In this document: piece by piece, positions 26,279 to 34,423 of the stretch
Numbering within the stretch: the first letter of the stretch is position 1
Layout of the letters: every line of letters starts with the position of its first letter
Assembly: GCA_902615855.1 (NCBI GenBank)
Contig: CACMQN010000001.1
Span: 1-64,000 of the forward strand
From: an uncultured Candidatus Actinomarina sp.
GTDB lineage: Bacteria; Actinomycetota; Acidimicrobiia; Actinomarinales; Actinomarinaceae
Length of the DNA: 64,000 nucleotides
Direction: 5' to 3'
Translations under genes and position numbers: made by a program
Notes under the pieces: model-generated
The model's input: the letters and a program-made list of their open reading frames with translations, nothing else
Databases searched by the model: none
Told to the model about the DNA's origin: nothing

Positions 26279-27145
26279 ATGGAAAAAGTTGCAGTTATCG
26301 GTGGTGGACAAATGGGAAGTCAGATTGCGGCTTTATCAGCAATGTCAGGTCATGAAACAAGTATCTTTGATAGCAATAAAGAATATTTAGATAGCAAATT
26401 AGTTTTTACCAAAGAGAATATAGAAAATTTAGTTTCTAAAGACTTGATAAAAAAAGAAAGCCTGGATAATTTTAACCAAAATCTTAAAGTTTATGATTCA
26501 CTTGAAACGGTGGTAGATGATAAAACATTTGTAATTGAAGCTGTAGTTGAAAGATTTGACGTAAAAAAAGAAATTTTTTCAACGATTTCAAAAATACTCG
26601 ATGAGGATGTTGTTCTTGCAACAAACAGTTCATTTATAGCTGCATCAGAAATTGCGCAACATTGTAAACATCCCGAGAGATTTATAAATATGCACTTCTT
26701 TTACCCTCCATTAAGAATGGATCTCATTGAAATTTCATTTCCAGAATCCACTAGCAAAGAAATAGTTGATAGGACTAAAGAACTGAGCAAATTGATGGGA
26801 AGAACAGTTGTAACTTTAAATAAAGAAACACCAGGCTTTATTGTAAACAGGATGTTAGGTGCGTTAGTTGATGAGGCCTACGAATTATATGACGAAGGAA
26901 TAGCCGACTTCAAAGATATAGACCTAGCAATTAAGAAAGGATTGAACCATCCACTAGGACCATTTGAATTGACTGATTACTCAGGCTTGGATATTAGTTA
27001 TTATTCAAAACTTAAAATTTATAATGAAACAAAAAACCCAAAAGATAAACCCAAAAAATTTCTAGAAGAAAAAGTTAAAGATGGGAAATTGGGTGTAAAA
27101 ACAGGAGAAGGTTTTTACAACTATGACAAACCTTCAAAGTCTTGA
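26279..27145 (+). CDS. 3-hydroxyacyl-CoA (3-hydroxybutyryl-CoA) dehydrogenase
   Basis: A 288-residue single-domain enzyme of the Hbd/PaaH type. It has the NAD motif G-G-G-Q-M-G-S-Q-I-A, the catalytic His in M-H-F-F-Y-P-P (family form N-x-H-F-F-x-P), and F-I-V-N-R-M-L at the domain boundary. It oxidises 3-hydroxyacyl-CoA to 3-ketoacyl-CoA, giving the thiolase substrate. Co-transcribed with the acyl-CoA dehydrogenase. Its end overlaps the convergent PPOX gene by 25 bases. Confidence 0.92.
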   Translation: MEKVAVIGGGQMGSQIAALSAMSGHETSIFDSNKEYLDSKLVFTKENIENLVSKDLIKKESLDNFNQNLKVYDSLETVVDDKTFVIEAVVERFDVKKEIFSTISKILDEDVVLATNSSFIAASEIAQHCKHPERFINMHFFYPPLRMDLIEISFPESTSKEIVDRTKELSKLMGRTVVTLNKETPGFIVNRMLGALVDEAYELYDEGIADFKDIDLAIKKGLNHPLGPFELTDYSGLDISYYSKLKIYNETKNPKDKPKKFLEEKVKDGKLGVKTGEGFYNYDKPSKS

Positions 27146-27540
27146 TCTTTAAGATTAAAAAAGAATTCTCTTTCGGCTTTTATTTTTAAAATTATTCTTT
27201 CAGATTGAATTTCAAAAGGGTATGGTTTGTTCCAATATTTTTGAGATAGATCATTAATATTTTTTAAAGCATCTTCACCTGTAATTTCACCCACTACCTC
27301 TCCTCTAATTTCCACAAATTTAAACTCATTGTCATGCTTCCAGATCATAACATTGACTCTTGGGTCATCTTTTACATTTAAATATTTTCTACGGTGGATT
27401 TCTGTATTTATTAAAATATTTTCACCATCTGTATCAACCCACATTACGTGTGTTTGAGGGGCACCACTTTTAAAAAGCGTCGTTAAAGTTGCATAATTAG
27501 GCTCTTTTGCCATTGCAATCGTTTTTTTATCTAATCCCAT
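27121..27540 (-). CDS. PPOX-class F420-dependent oxidoreductase (Rv1155-like)
   Basis: A 139-residue split-barrel protein of the pyridoxamine-5-phosphate oxidase superfamily. The N-terminal A-T-L-T-T-L, the H-V-M-W-V-D strand and the R-R-K-Y-L-N-V-K-D-D-P-R-V segment match actinobacterial 'PPOX class F420-dependent' proteins. F420 synthesis genes are present at 58-61 kb, so F420 is the likely cofactor, but FMN cannot be excluded. The substrate is unknown. It is divergent from dtd with 19 bases between the starts. Confidence 0.78.
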   Translation of the reverse strand: MGLDKKTIAMAKEPNYATLTTLFKSGAPQTHVMWVDTDGENILINTEIHRRKYLNVKDDPRVNVMIWKHDNEFKFVEIRGEVVGEITGEDALKNINDLSQKYWNKPYPFEIQSERIILKIKAEREFFFNLKDQDFEGLS

Positions 27541-27559
27541 ATAATTATCATAGAATATT

Positions 27560-28015
27560 ATGAAAGTTGTTTTGCAAAGAGTTAAATCAGCATCAGTGAA
27601 AGTTGATAACTCTTTAATTTCAGAAATTAGCAGTGGCTATCTTCTTTTATGGTGTATTGAAAAAGGTGATACTCCAGAAGATATTGAAACTCTAACAAAC
27701 AAGATTATTAATTTGAGAATATTTCCTGACGAACAAGGAAAAATGAATAAATCAATAATTGATGCTAATGGAGAAATACTTTTAGTAAGCCAATTTACAT
27801 TAAGTGGAAATATTCAAAAAGGAAATAGACCATCATTTATAAATTCTCAAGATCCAGAGATTGCAAAAAAAATGATTGATGATGTTGCTGAGATATTTTC
27901 TGACCGATTAACCGTTAAACAAGGTATCTTTGGAGCTTTAATGGAAGTTTCACTTATTAACGATGGTCCTTTAACAATGTTTATTGAATCAAGAGATGGA
28001 AAAATTCAAAGTTAA
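27560..28015 (+). CDS. dtd: D-aminoacyl-tRNA deacylase
   Basis: A 151-residue enzyme that hydrolyses D-amino acids mischarged on tRNA. It shows the DTD marks: M-K-V-V-L-Q-R-V at the N-terminus, S-Q-F-T-L in the middle, G-N-R-P-S-F, and near the end G-A-L-M-E-V-S with N-D-G-P, which corresponds to the cross-subunit Gly-cisPro-type active site region. Length is typical. Its stop overlaps the end of the convergent Rad52-like gene by four bases. Confidence 0.93.
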   Translation: MKVVLQRVKSASVKVDNSLISEISSGYLLLWCIEKGDTPEDIETLTNKIINLRIFPDEQGKMNKSIIDANGEILLVSQFTLSGNIQKGNRPSFINSQDPEIAKKMIDDVAEIFSDRLTVKQGIFGALMEVSLINDGPLTMFIESRDGKIQS

Positions 28016-28440
28016 GCAGATTGTAACTTTATATTTTTCTTTCCTTCAGCTTCACTAAGTTTTTTATCCAAATAATATTCTTCACCAGCCCAAAGATGTA
28101 ATCCAAGACCAACTTTCATAGCACATCTTTTGAATGCATCTGATTCAGCATGCTTAGCATTCATGCCGTCACTTCCTTGATCGTGTTCAACATCTCCAAT
28201 TGATGTTATGGTTACTGATTTGCCATCAATTTGTGTTGTTAGTTTGCCAAAGCAACCAACTACTTTTCCACTATTATCTTGTCTAATTAATTGAACAACT
28301 TCCCAATTAAAAGGACCACATACCTCTAAAAGTCTTTGAGTAATGACAGAATGAGGAATATAGTTTCCAAATTTACCTTTTGGAGCGGGCTTAATCCACT
28401 CATCTGGAAATTGTCTTGATAGTTCATATAATTGATTCAT
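28012..28440 (-). CDS. Rad52-like single-strand annealing protein
   Basis: A 142-residue protein. The segment I-P-H-S-V-I-T-Q-R-L followed by a W-E-V strand, and the helix S-D-A-F-K-R-C-A-M-K-V-G-L-G-L-H-L-W, match the Rad52/Rad22 annealing fold as found in bacterial and phage recombination proteins. Such proteins anneal complementary single strands. It lacks an ATPase. It overlaps the stop of an unknown gene upstream on the same strand. No phage genes are nearby, so it looks like a resident chromosomal gene. A RecB-family nuclease gene lies 2 kb away. Confidence 0.75.
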   Translation of the reverse strand: MNQLYELSRQFPDEWIKPAPKGKFGNYIPHSVITQRLLEVCGPFNWEVVQLIRQDNSGKVVGCFGKLTTQIDGKSVTITSIGDVEHDQGSDGMNAKHAESDAFKRCAMKVGLGLHLWAGEEYYLDKKLSEAEGKKNIKLQSA

Positions 28441-29000
28441 TATTTCCTTTCTTTATGACCTAGCTCTTTTGCCCACTTTGGGGCTGTACTGTTGTTTGTA
28501 TTTATACTTTTTAAGTCAGCTTTTTCTTTCCATTCTTTATATAAAAAAGTATCACGAATCATTTCGGGATTAATATTCTTAGAATTTGAAAAAGCATCAA
28601 GACCCTTTAGTTTAGGAACAAAGGTTTGTCCAAGTATTGCAAGTAGAGATTCAACTAGCTCTTCATTGTTATCTGATTTTTCAATAATCCACTCAATAAA
28701 TTTTCTTAAATCTTGAACTTTCCAACTATAAGATTTGTTAAATATAAATACTTCATCACCAAGCCTTACAGGTCCGTTTTCTTCGACATTTTTTGCAATA
28801 TTTTGATCATTAAAAGACTTAATATTTGTACTTGCTTTTTTTACAGTTGAACTAGTATTTCTAGCTATCCAAAGGAACTCAATATCTTTTGTTTTGGAAA
28901 GTTCCTCGCCATATTCAGTAACAGTAATATCAAAGTCATCACCATCCTGATATGTTATCTCTTTTGTTAAAGATAATATTTCATCTAAATTATTACTCAT
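28440..29000 (-). CDS. Hypothetical protein, probable partner of the Rad52-like protein
   Basis: A 186-residue protein I do not recognise. It is soluble and acidic in the N-terminal half (E-L-S-K-T-K-D-I-E-F-L-W strand), with a predicted helical middle (residues about 95-130) and a Lys/Asn-rich tail. The ATG at 29000 is chosen because AGGAG sits five bases upstream; an in-frame codon at 29075 lacks one. Its stop overlaps the start of the Rad52-like gene, so the two are co-translated and it may act in the same DNA transaction. Confidence 0.75.
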   Translation of the reverse strand: MSNNLDEILSLTKEITYQDGDDFDITVTEYGEELSKTKDIEFLWIARNTSSTVKKASTNIKSFNDQNIAKNVEENGPVRLGDEVFIFNKSYSWKVQDLRKFIEWIIEKSDNNEELVESLLAILGQTFVPKLKGLDAFSNSKNINPEMIRDTFLYKEWKEKADLKSINTNNSTAPKWAKELGHKERK

Positions 29001-29013
29001 ATGTACTCCTAAA

Positions 29014-29130
29014 CTAAGCGGCTTTTCTATAGTCTTCATGACATCTACAGTTGTCACTATGTTGGTAGCAAACAATCACTGCTTCCAACCCGCATGATTT
29101 AAGAATATCTTCAATTTTGTTATTTTTCAT
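29014..29130 (-). CDS. Possible 38-aa Cys-rich small protein
   Basis: The ATG at 29130 opens 38 codons with four Cys (one at residue 12, one at about 20, then a C-R-C pair at about 26-28) followed by His, a pattern that could bind metal. It ends 13 bases before the unknown gene and would head that operon. There is no good ribosome-binding site, so it may be leaderless or not real. Confidence 0.35.
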   Translation of the reverse strand: MKNNKIEDILKSCGLEAVIVCYQHSDNCRCHEDYRKAA

Positions 29131-29213
29131 AAAAGAAATAATAGAAAACGGATACGACAAAAAATATAAAAAAACATACAACAAGTAATTTTTTAGAATA
29201 AGATAGCCATGTA

Positions 29214-30476
29214 ATGAGTAATTCAGACCTTTTTGAGTCAAACATGTATAAAGAGGTCATTAAGCAATATGATGAAGTAACTGAATTCATTAATCTTGAT
29301 TCGAATATTAGAGAAAGATTAAAACTCCCTCAAAGAGCACTAACGGTGACATTTCCATTCAGAAGAGATGAGTATGATGAGGTAGAAACTGTAATTGGAT
29401 ACCGAGTACAACACGTCTTATCAATGGGACCAACTAAAGGAGGTATCAGATATGCTTCGAATGTAAATTTAGGAGAAGTTACAGCACTAGCAATTTTGAT
29501 GTCATGGAAGTCCGCAATTGTTGGATTACCATACGGTGGAGCAAAGGGTGGTGTTGCAATTGATCCAACCCCTCTTTCAAAACAAGAGAAACAAAGGGTT
29601 ACAAGAAGATACACAGCTGAGTTGTTGCCAGTAATTGGTGTTGACAAGGACATCCCAGGTCCAGATCTTGGAACAGATGAACAAACTATGGCATGGATCA
29701 TGGATACCTACAGTAATTTCGTTGGCTCACCACAACCAGGAATTGTAACTGGTAAACCAGCTTCACTTGGAGGCTCTATCACAAGAAGAGAAGCAACCGG
29801 TAGAGGAGTTGTAGCTATTGCAAATGCTGCTTTAGATAAATTAAATTTAAAATATGAAAACTCAACAGTTGTTATCCAGGGATTTGGAAATGTTGGGCGG
29901 TATGCGGCTCTTGACTCGTATGAAAGAGGAGCAAAAGTAATTGCTGTAAATGATTTAGGTGGTGCTATTTATAATAAGAATGGAATTAATATTCCTGAAC
30001 TCTTTAAGCACATAGCTAAAAACAAATCTGTAAAAGATTTTGATGGTGCAGATAATTTTGACGATGAAATATTGGAAATTGAATGTGATATTTTAATTCC
30101 TGCTGCTGTTGGAGGTGTTATCAAATCAAATAACGCAGACAATATCAAAGCAAAAATTATTGTTGAGGGAGCAAATTCACCAACAACCCTTAATGCAGAT
30201 AAAATATTAAGAGACAATGGAGTTTTACTAATACCTGATATTCTTGCAAATGCAGGCGGTGTTACTGCCAGTTATTTTGAATGGGTCCAAAATACACAGA
30301 ACTATTTATGGAAAGAAAAAGAATTACACGATCGATTGATCGATGTTCTGACCTCAGCCTTTGAAGAGGTATGGATTATTTCCGAAAAGAATAAAGTTGA
30401 CTTAAGAACAGCTGCTTTAATTAAAGGAATTAAAAAAGTGGCTGCTGCAAAATTAACTAGAGGATTATTTCCGTAA
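29214..30476 (+). CDS. gdhA: Glutamate dehydrogenase
   Basis: A 420-residue Glu/Leu/Phe/Val dehydrogenase that interconverts glutamate and 2-oxoglutarate plus ammonia. The catalytic Lys region G-G-A-K-G-G-V is near residue 105, with G-P-T-K-G-G-I-R for glutamate binding, G-P-D-L-G-T, and the dinucleotide motif G-F-G-N-V-G in the C-terminal domain. The size matches the hexameric small GDH class. Coenzyme preference is not clear. Its end overlaps the convergent nuclease gene by 12 bases. Confidence 0.94.
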   Translation: MSNSDLFESNMYKEVIKQYDEVTEFINLDSNIRERLKLPQRALTVTFPFRRDEYDEVETVIGYRVQHVLSMGPTKGGIRYASNVNLGEVTALAILMSWKSAIVGLPYGGAKGGVAIDPTPLSKQEKQRVTRRYTAELLPVIGVDKDIPGPDLGTDEQTMAWIMDTYSNFVGSPQPGIVTGKPASLGGSITRREATGRGVVAIANAALDKLNLKYENSTVVIQGFGNVGRYAALDSYERGAKVIAVNDLGGAIYNKNGINIPELFKHIAKNKSVKDFDGADNFDDEILEIECDILIPAAVGGVIKSNNADNIKAKIIVEGANSPTTLNADKILRDNGVLLIPDILANAGGVTASYFEWVQNTQNYLWKEKELHDRLIDVLTSAFEEVWIISEKNKVDLRTAALIKGIKKVAAAKLTRGLFP

Positions 30477-31436
30477 AAATTCTTCTATATCTTTAACTAT
30501 TTTATTTTTTGTAATATTCAATTCTTCCAAATTTTTATTGATTTCATCTAGATTTGTATTTTTCAACGGACTGTTATCAGGAAGATTATCTAAACCTCCA
30601 ACTAAATTTATAGCTTCTAATGTTTCATTAATTTCATCTATTTTTTCATTGCAATTTTCCAGCTCAACTGTACTTGGTGCGTTTTTATTAAACTCTGGGC
30701 AAATTGGCTTGTAGTAACACCAATCACATAATGTATTTTTGATTGTTGGAAAATTGTTACTTTCAAATGCAGCTTTAATATTATTCCATATCTCTAAAAT
30801 CTCTTTTTCAGCATTCCTTAGCATTTCTTCATCTACTTTCATTGTGTGAATTGTTGAGTTTTGTAAATAAATTAATTTTAATTCAGCTGGTGTTTCACCA
30901 ATTTCGTTTTTGATCAATAATGCATACAACTTTAATGCAAAAAATCTTGGTTCTTTGTATTTAGCATTTGGAGCTTTTCCTGATTTGTAATCTACAATAA
31001 TTAATTCACCTTTATCATTTCTATCCATCCGGTCCAATATTCCACGTAAATTTAAATCCTCTATAGAGCCTCTAACCCATCTTTCTCTTTCTAAAGGATC
31101 AAATAACGCAGGATTTTCAAGAGTTAAGTAATTAGAAAGAAGCTTTAACCCATCCAATCCCCATTCCCTTTCTTCAGATTGATCATTAAAAAGGTGAACA
31201 TGTTCATCACTTGCTCGTACATCTGTCCATACTTTCCTGAATAAGTTATGAAGATTTTCTAGATTTCTTTCTTCTTTAGGTAAATCAAATATTTTTTCTA
31301 GAGCTTCGTGTACAGTTGTTCCTTTGGCTTGTACTTCATTAGTTGGCTCTTTAATTTTGTCAATATTCGCAAACTTAAATTGTTTAGGGCAGGTTTTAAA
31401 CTGAGATGCTCTTGATGGTGACAAATTTTTAATCAT
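30465..31436 (-). CDS. RecB/AddB-family PD-(D/E)XK exonuclease with Fe-S cysteines
   Basis: A 323-residue stand-alone nuclease domain. The N-terminal L-S-P-S-R-A-S-Q-F-K-T-C-P supplies one Cys, the active site is G-I-L-D-R-M-D ... I-I-V-D-Y-K-S-G (Asp, Asp and Lys of the PD-(D/E)XK core), and the C-terminal C-D-W-C-Y-Y-K-P-I-C-P supplies three more Cys, as in Cas4/AddB-type 4Fe-4S nucleases. Such proteins resect DNA ends. A coiled-coil-like Asn/Glu/Leu tail (residues about 265-323) is extra. No Cas genes or CRISPR repeats are nearby. Confidence 0.85.
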   Translation of the reverse strand: MIKNLSPSRASQFKTCPKQFKFANIDKIKEPTNEVQAKGTTVHEALEKIFDLPKEERNLENLHNLFRKVWTDVRASDEHVHLFNDQSEEREWGLDGLKLLSNYLTLENPALFDPLERERWVRGSIEDLNLRGILDRMDRNDKGELIIVDYKSGKAPNAKYKEPRFFALKLYALLIKNEIGETPAELKLIYLQNSTIHTMKVDEEMLRNAEKEILEIWNNIKAAFESNNFPTIKNTLCDWCYYKPICPEFNKNAPSTVELENCNEKIDEINETLEAINLVGGLDNLPDNSPLKNTNLDEINKNLEELNITKNKIVKDIEEFLRK

Positions 31437-31488
31437 ATTTAAATCTTAACTATTTAATGTTTATTTTATTGTCAAGTAGTCTTTGTCT

Positions 31489-31605
31489 GTGGATAAGTTT
31501 TTAAAAATTTTACAAATACTTGGAGTTCTGTCATTTATCTTGTACTTCATTGTTGCTATTTTATACAATTCTGCCAGCTGGTATAACTACATATTTGGTG
31601 GTTAA
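31489..31605 (+). CDS. Possible 38-aa single-pass membrane protein
   Basis: A GTG at 31489 opens 38 codons: a short basic start (D-K-F-L-K), a hydrophobic helix (residues about 8-27) and an aromatic tail ending in Y-I-F-G-G. It lies in the otherwise empty 216-base gap before ino1, on the same strand. The composition looks protein-like rather than random, but there is no clear ribosome-binding site. Confidence 0.4.
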   Translation: MDKFLKILQILGVLSFILYFIVAILYNSASWYNYIFGG

Positions 31606-31652
31606 ATATAGATGTTATTTTTGTTATATCCCATATCAGTTAAAGTAATTTC

Positions 31653-32726
31653 ATGGCCGATTCAAAAATAAATGTTGCAATTTTAGGTGTAGGTAACTGT
31701 GCCAGCTCTTTTGTACAGGGACTTGAATATTATAAAAGTGAACAAGATGAAAATGGTTTAATTTCAGATGTAATTGGTGGCTATCGTGTTTCAGATATAG
31801 AAGTTGTTTGTGCATTTGACATAAATAAATCAAAAGTAGGAAAAGACTTATCGGAAGCAATATTTGAAGAACCAAACAATACTATAAAGTTCGCCGAAGT
31901 ACCTAATTTAGGTGTAAACGTAAAACCAGGAAAAGTTCTTGATGGTATAGGTAAATTTGTAGAAGACATTATTGACCCCACTGAAGATTCAGAAAATGTC
32001 ATTAAAGATTTAAAAGAATCTGGTGCGGAAATATTAATAAATTTACTTCCGGTCGGTTCTGATGAGGCAGTCAAATTTTATGCTGATTGTGCGATTGCTG
32101 CAAATGTTGGATTTATAAATTGTATCCCTGTTTTTATTGCTCGAGATGATGAATGGTATAAAAAGTTTAAAGACAATAATGTCCCTCTTATTGGAGACGA
32201 CATTAAAAGCCAAGTCGGTGCAACAATTGTTCATAGAGTTTTAGCTCAATTATTTTCTGATAGGGGAGTTAATTTAAAAAGATCTTATCAGTTGAATGTG
32301 GGTGGAAATATGGATTTTCTTAATATGCTTGAAGAGGATCGTCTTGAAACAAAAAGAACAAGTAAAACATCTTCAGTTACATCTGTTGCAAACAAAGGTA
32401 AAGGAATGGATCCAAAAAATGTTAGAATCGGTCCATCAGATTATGTCGAATGGCTTGAAGATAGAAAAAAAGCATTTATTCGGTTAGAAGGAGAATCATT
32501 TGGAGGAGTGCCTCTTAATATAGAAGTTCAGTTAGAAGTATGGGATTCACCAAACAGTGCAGGTGTAGTAATTGATGCTGTTAGATATATGAAATTTTTC
32601 AAAGATGCAGATGACTTAGAATCTCTTGATTTAGTATCAGCTTGGTTAATGAAGGCTCCTGCTAAAGCTGCAAAAGATTCTGATACTTTGCAAAAGTTAC
32701 ATGAACTTACACATCAAGAAGATTAA
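31653..32726 (+). CDS. ino1: Inositol-3-phosphate synthase
   Basis: A 357-residue NAD-dependent enzyme that turns glucose 6-phosphate into myo-inositol 3-phosphate. The N-terminal G-V-G-N-C-A-S-S-F-V-Q-G motif, the L-P-V-G-S-D strand and the central G-D-D-I-K-S-Q-V-G-A-T with L-N-V-G-G-N-M-D-F are family signatures. It has the short actinobacterial/archaeal length rather than the 500-residue eukaryotic form. In Actinobacteria the product feeds phosphatidylinositol and mycothiol synthesis, which supports the taxonomic inference. It overlaps the end of the convergent aminotransferase gene. Confidence 0.94.
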   Translation: MADSKINVAILGVGNCASSFVQGLEYYKSEQDENGLISDVIGGYRVSDIEVVCAFDINKSKVGKDLSEAIFEEPNNTIKFAEVPNLGVNVKPGKVLDGIGKFVEDIIDPTEDSENVIKDLKESGAEILINLLPVGSDEAVKFYADCAIAANVGFINCIPVFIARDDEWYKKFKDNNVPLIGDDIKSQVGATIVHRVLAQLFSDRGVNLKRSYQLNVGGNMDFLNMLEEDRLETKRTSKTSSVTSVANKGKGMDPKNVRIGPSDYVEWLEDRKKAFIRLEGESFGGVPLNIEVQLEVWDSPNSAGVVIDAVRYMKFFKDADDLESLDLVSAWLMKAPAKAAKDSDTLQKLHELTHQED

Positions 32727-34027
32727 ATTTTCTCCAAAGCGTTATTAAACATTTCCATTGCTTCTCTTACTTGATTTAATGGTGTAGTTAAAGGACCCAT
32801 AAACCTTATAACGTTTCCTTCTTTTCCACAGTTCACAAGTAGCAGGCCGTTCTTTTTTGAATTACTTATAATTTTCGTCGCCAATTCTTTAGATGCTGTT
32901 TTGTCTTCTTTATTTTCGACAATTTCTACACCCTTCATTATTCCATAACCCCTGACATCTCCAACAAACTCAAAATTTTCTTTCATGGTTTCAAGAGATT
33001 TCTCCATTATTAATTCTTGCTTATTTACTTTTTGTAGGAGATTGTCTTTATCAAAAACATCCAGTACTCCAAGAGCAGCAGCGCATGAAATAGGTGAAGC
33101 GCCAAATGTACTACCAATTCCCGCATCATGAACAGAGTCCATAATTTTAGATTTGCCAACAACAGCTGCAAGGGGAAAGCCCCCACCAATACCTTTAGCT
33201 AAAGTAACCATATCAGGCTCAACATTTACTTTTGTTGCACCAAACATTTCACCAGTTCTTCCAAATCCTGTTTGAACTTCATCAAAAATTAACAAAATGT
33301 TGTGTTTTTTGGTTATCTCTCTGAGTTTTTTAAGAAATCCATTAGACGCAGGTATGTATCCTCCTTCACCTAATTGAATTTCAACGACTATTGCAGCAAT
33401 ATCATTAGGGTCAATTTTTTTTGAAATTAAGTTTTGAAGTTGTTTTATAACTTTATCATCAGATATACCTCTGTAATCATATGGAAAATCAATATGGCTT
33501 ATAAATTTTGGAAAAGGTCCAAATCCTTCTTTATATGGTTTTTCTTTGCCTGTTAAACCCATAGCCAAGTAAGTTCTTCCATGAAACCCGCCTTTGAATG
33601 CAATTATTTTTTCTCTTCCGGTTGCATACCTTGCTATTTTTATTGCATTTTCTACCGCTTCAGCTCCACTATTTACAAGGAAGGTTTTCGTTTTTTGATT
33701 TATTGGATATCTTTTATTTATTTGGTCACATAGTTCAACGGCATTTTCATGTGGTGCAAATGCAAAGCATGAATGTGAGTAGTCATTTAATTGTTTTTTA
33801 ACTCTTCTCACAACTCTTGGGTTTAAATGTCCAGTATTAAGGACGGCATATCCGCCTACAAAATCTAGGTAACGGTTATTATTTTTATCCCAAATTTCAG
33901 CATTTTTACCTTTAGCTATAAATGAATCCATTGTTGGATACCATGCTGAAGGAACATTTTTTTTAATTGAACTCATATTCTGGGAAGGCATAGATTTTAC
34001 TGTAACTGAAATAGGATAAATACTCAA
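32723..34027 (-). CDS. gabT: Class III aminotransferase, 4-aminobutyrate aminotransferase-like
   Basis: A 434-residue PLP enzyme. It has N-S-G-A-E-A-V-E-N-A-I-K at the cofactor phosphate site, F-K-G-G-F-H-G-R-T, the F-D-E-V-Q-T-G-F-G-R-T-G strand with the ring-N Asp, and the Schiff-base Lys in L-A-K-G-I-G-G-G. Best fit is GabT, but ornithine or other omega-amino acid transaminases look similar. If GabT, it turns GABA into succinic semialdehyde, upstream of 4-hydroxybutyrate and the AbfD homologue at 21 kb. The start is a TTG at 34027, or an ATG 12 codons later. Confidence 0.82.
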   Translation of the reverse strand: MSIYPISVTVKSMPSQNMSSIKKNVPSAWYPTMDSFIAKGKNAEIWDKNNNRYLDFVGGYAVLNTGHLNPRVVRRVKKQLNDYSHSCFAFAPHENAVELCDQINKRYPINQKTKTFLVNSGAEAVENAIKIARYATGREKIIAFKGGFHGRTYLAMGLTGKEKPYKEGFGPFPKFISHIDFPYDYRGISDDKVIKQLQNLISKKIDPNDIAAIVVEIQLGEGGYIPASNGFLKKLREITKKHNILLIFDEVQTGFGRTGEMFGATKVNVEPDMVTLAKGIGGGFPLAAVVGKSKIMDSVHDAGIGSTFGASPISCAAALGVLDVFDKDNLLQKVNKQELIMEKSLETMKENFEFVGDVRGYGIMKGVEIVENKEDKTASKELATKIISNSKKNGLLLVNCGKEGNVIRFMGPLTTPLNQVREAMEMFNNALEKI

Positions 34028-34039
34028 TTTAATAGCTAT

Positions 34040-34045
34040 TAAAAT
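34040..34045 (+). promoter_or_regulatory. -10-like hexamer before the envelope module (leaderless candidate)
   Basis: TAAAAT ends six bases before the ATG at 34052, with no ribosome-binding site between them. The position is right for a leaderless transcript of the 34052-38371 operon. Confidence 0.35.
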
Positions 34046-34051
34046 GATTTA

Positions 34052-34423
34052 ATGGAAACAAGTACCTTAAATTTTATAGGAACCGTCAGTGCTACAATTT
34101 GTGGAATAAGTGGATTAATGATGCTGACAATGAATTTCATAAAAAAATATCAAAGTAAAAAAATTGGAAATACTTTAATATTTATATCAGTCATTTCATT
34201 GATAATTCAATCGTTGCTTGTTTCATATACTTATACAATAAATGAAAATATTGGATCTTTTTATTTGTTTTATGCAGTAGTTGTGCTGTTTACACTTACA
34301 TTTTTGTACGTTTATAGATTTCAAATGAATGAAAAATATTATCTTTATTGGGGTATTGCTCTACTTTATCTTATGGGTCTTGAAATGAGAACAATAGATA
34401 CAATAGGAGAATATCTAAACTAA
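34052..34423 (+). CDS. Small polytopic membrane protein, unknown function
   Basis: A 123-residue protein with four predicted membrane helices (about residues 7-27, 38-58, 67-88 and 98-116) and short Lys-rich loops. I do not recognise a family. Its stop overlaps by one base the ATG of the alpha/beta hydrolase, and it heads a run of envelope-related genes, so it may help anchor or support them. Confidence 0.75.
   Translation: METSTLNFIGTVSATICGISGLMMLTMNFIKKYQSKKIGNTLIFISVISLIIQSLLVSYTYTINENIGSFYLFYAVVVLFTLTFLYVYRFQMNEKYYLYWGIALLYLMGLEMRTIDTIGEYLN

Noticed and set aside
29001-29075. Upstream extension of the unknown gene before the Rad52-like gene
   Set aside because: The ATG at 29000 has an AGGAG five bases upstream, while the extension lacks one and overlaps the small Cys-rich frame.
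30465-31436. Cas4 of a CRISPR system
   Set aside because: The nuclease has the Cas4-like motif set, but no repeats, spacers or other cas genes are present, and the length and tail fit a general RecB-family nuclease.
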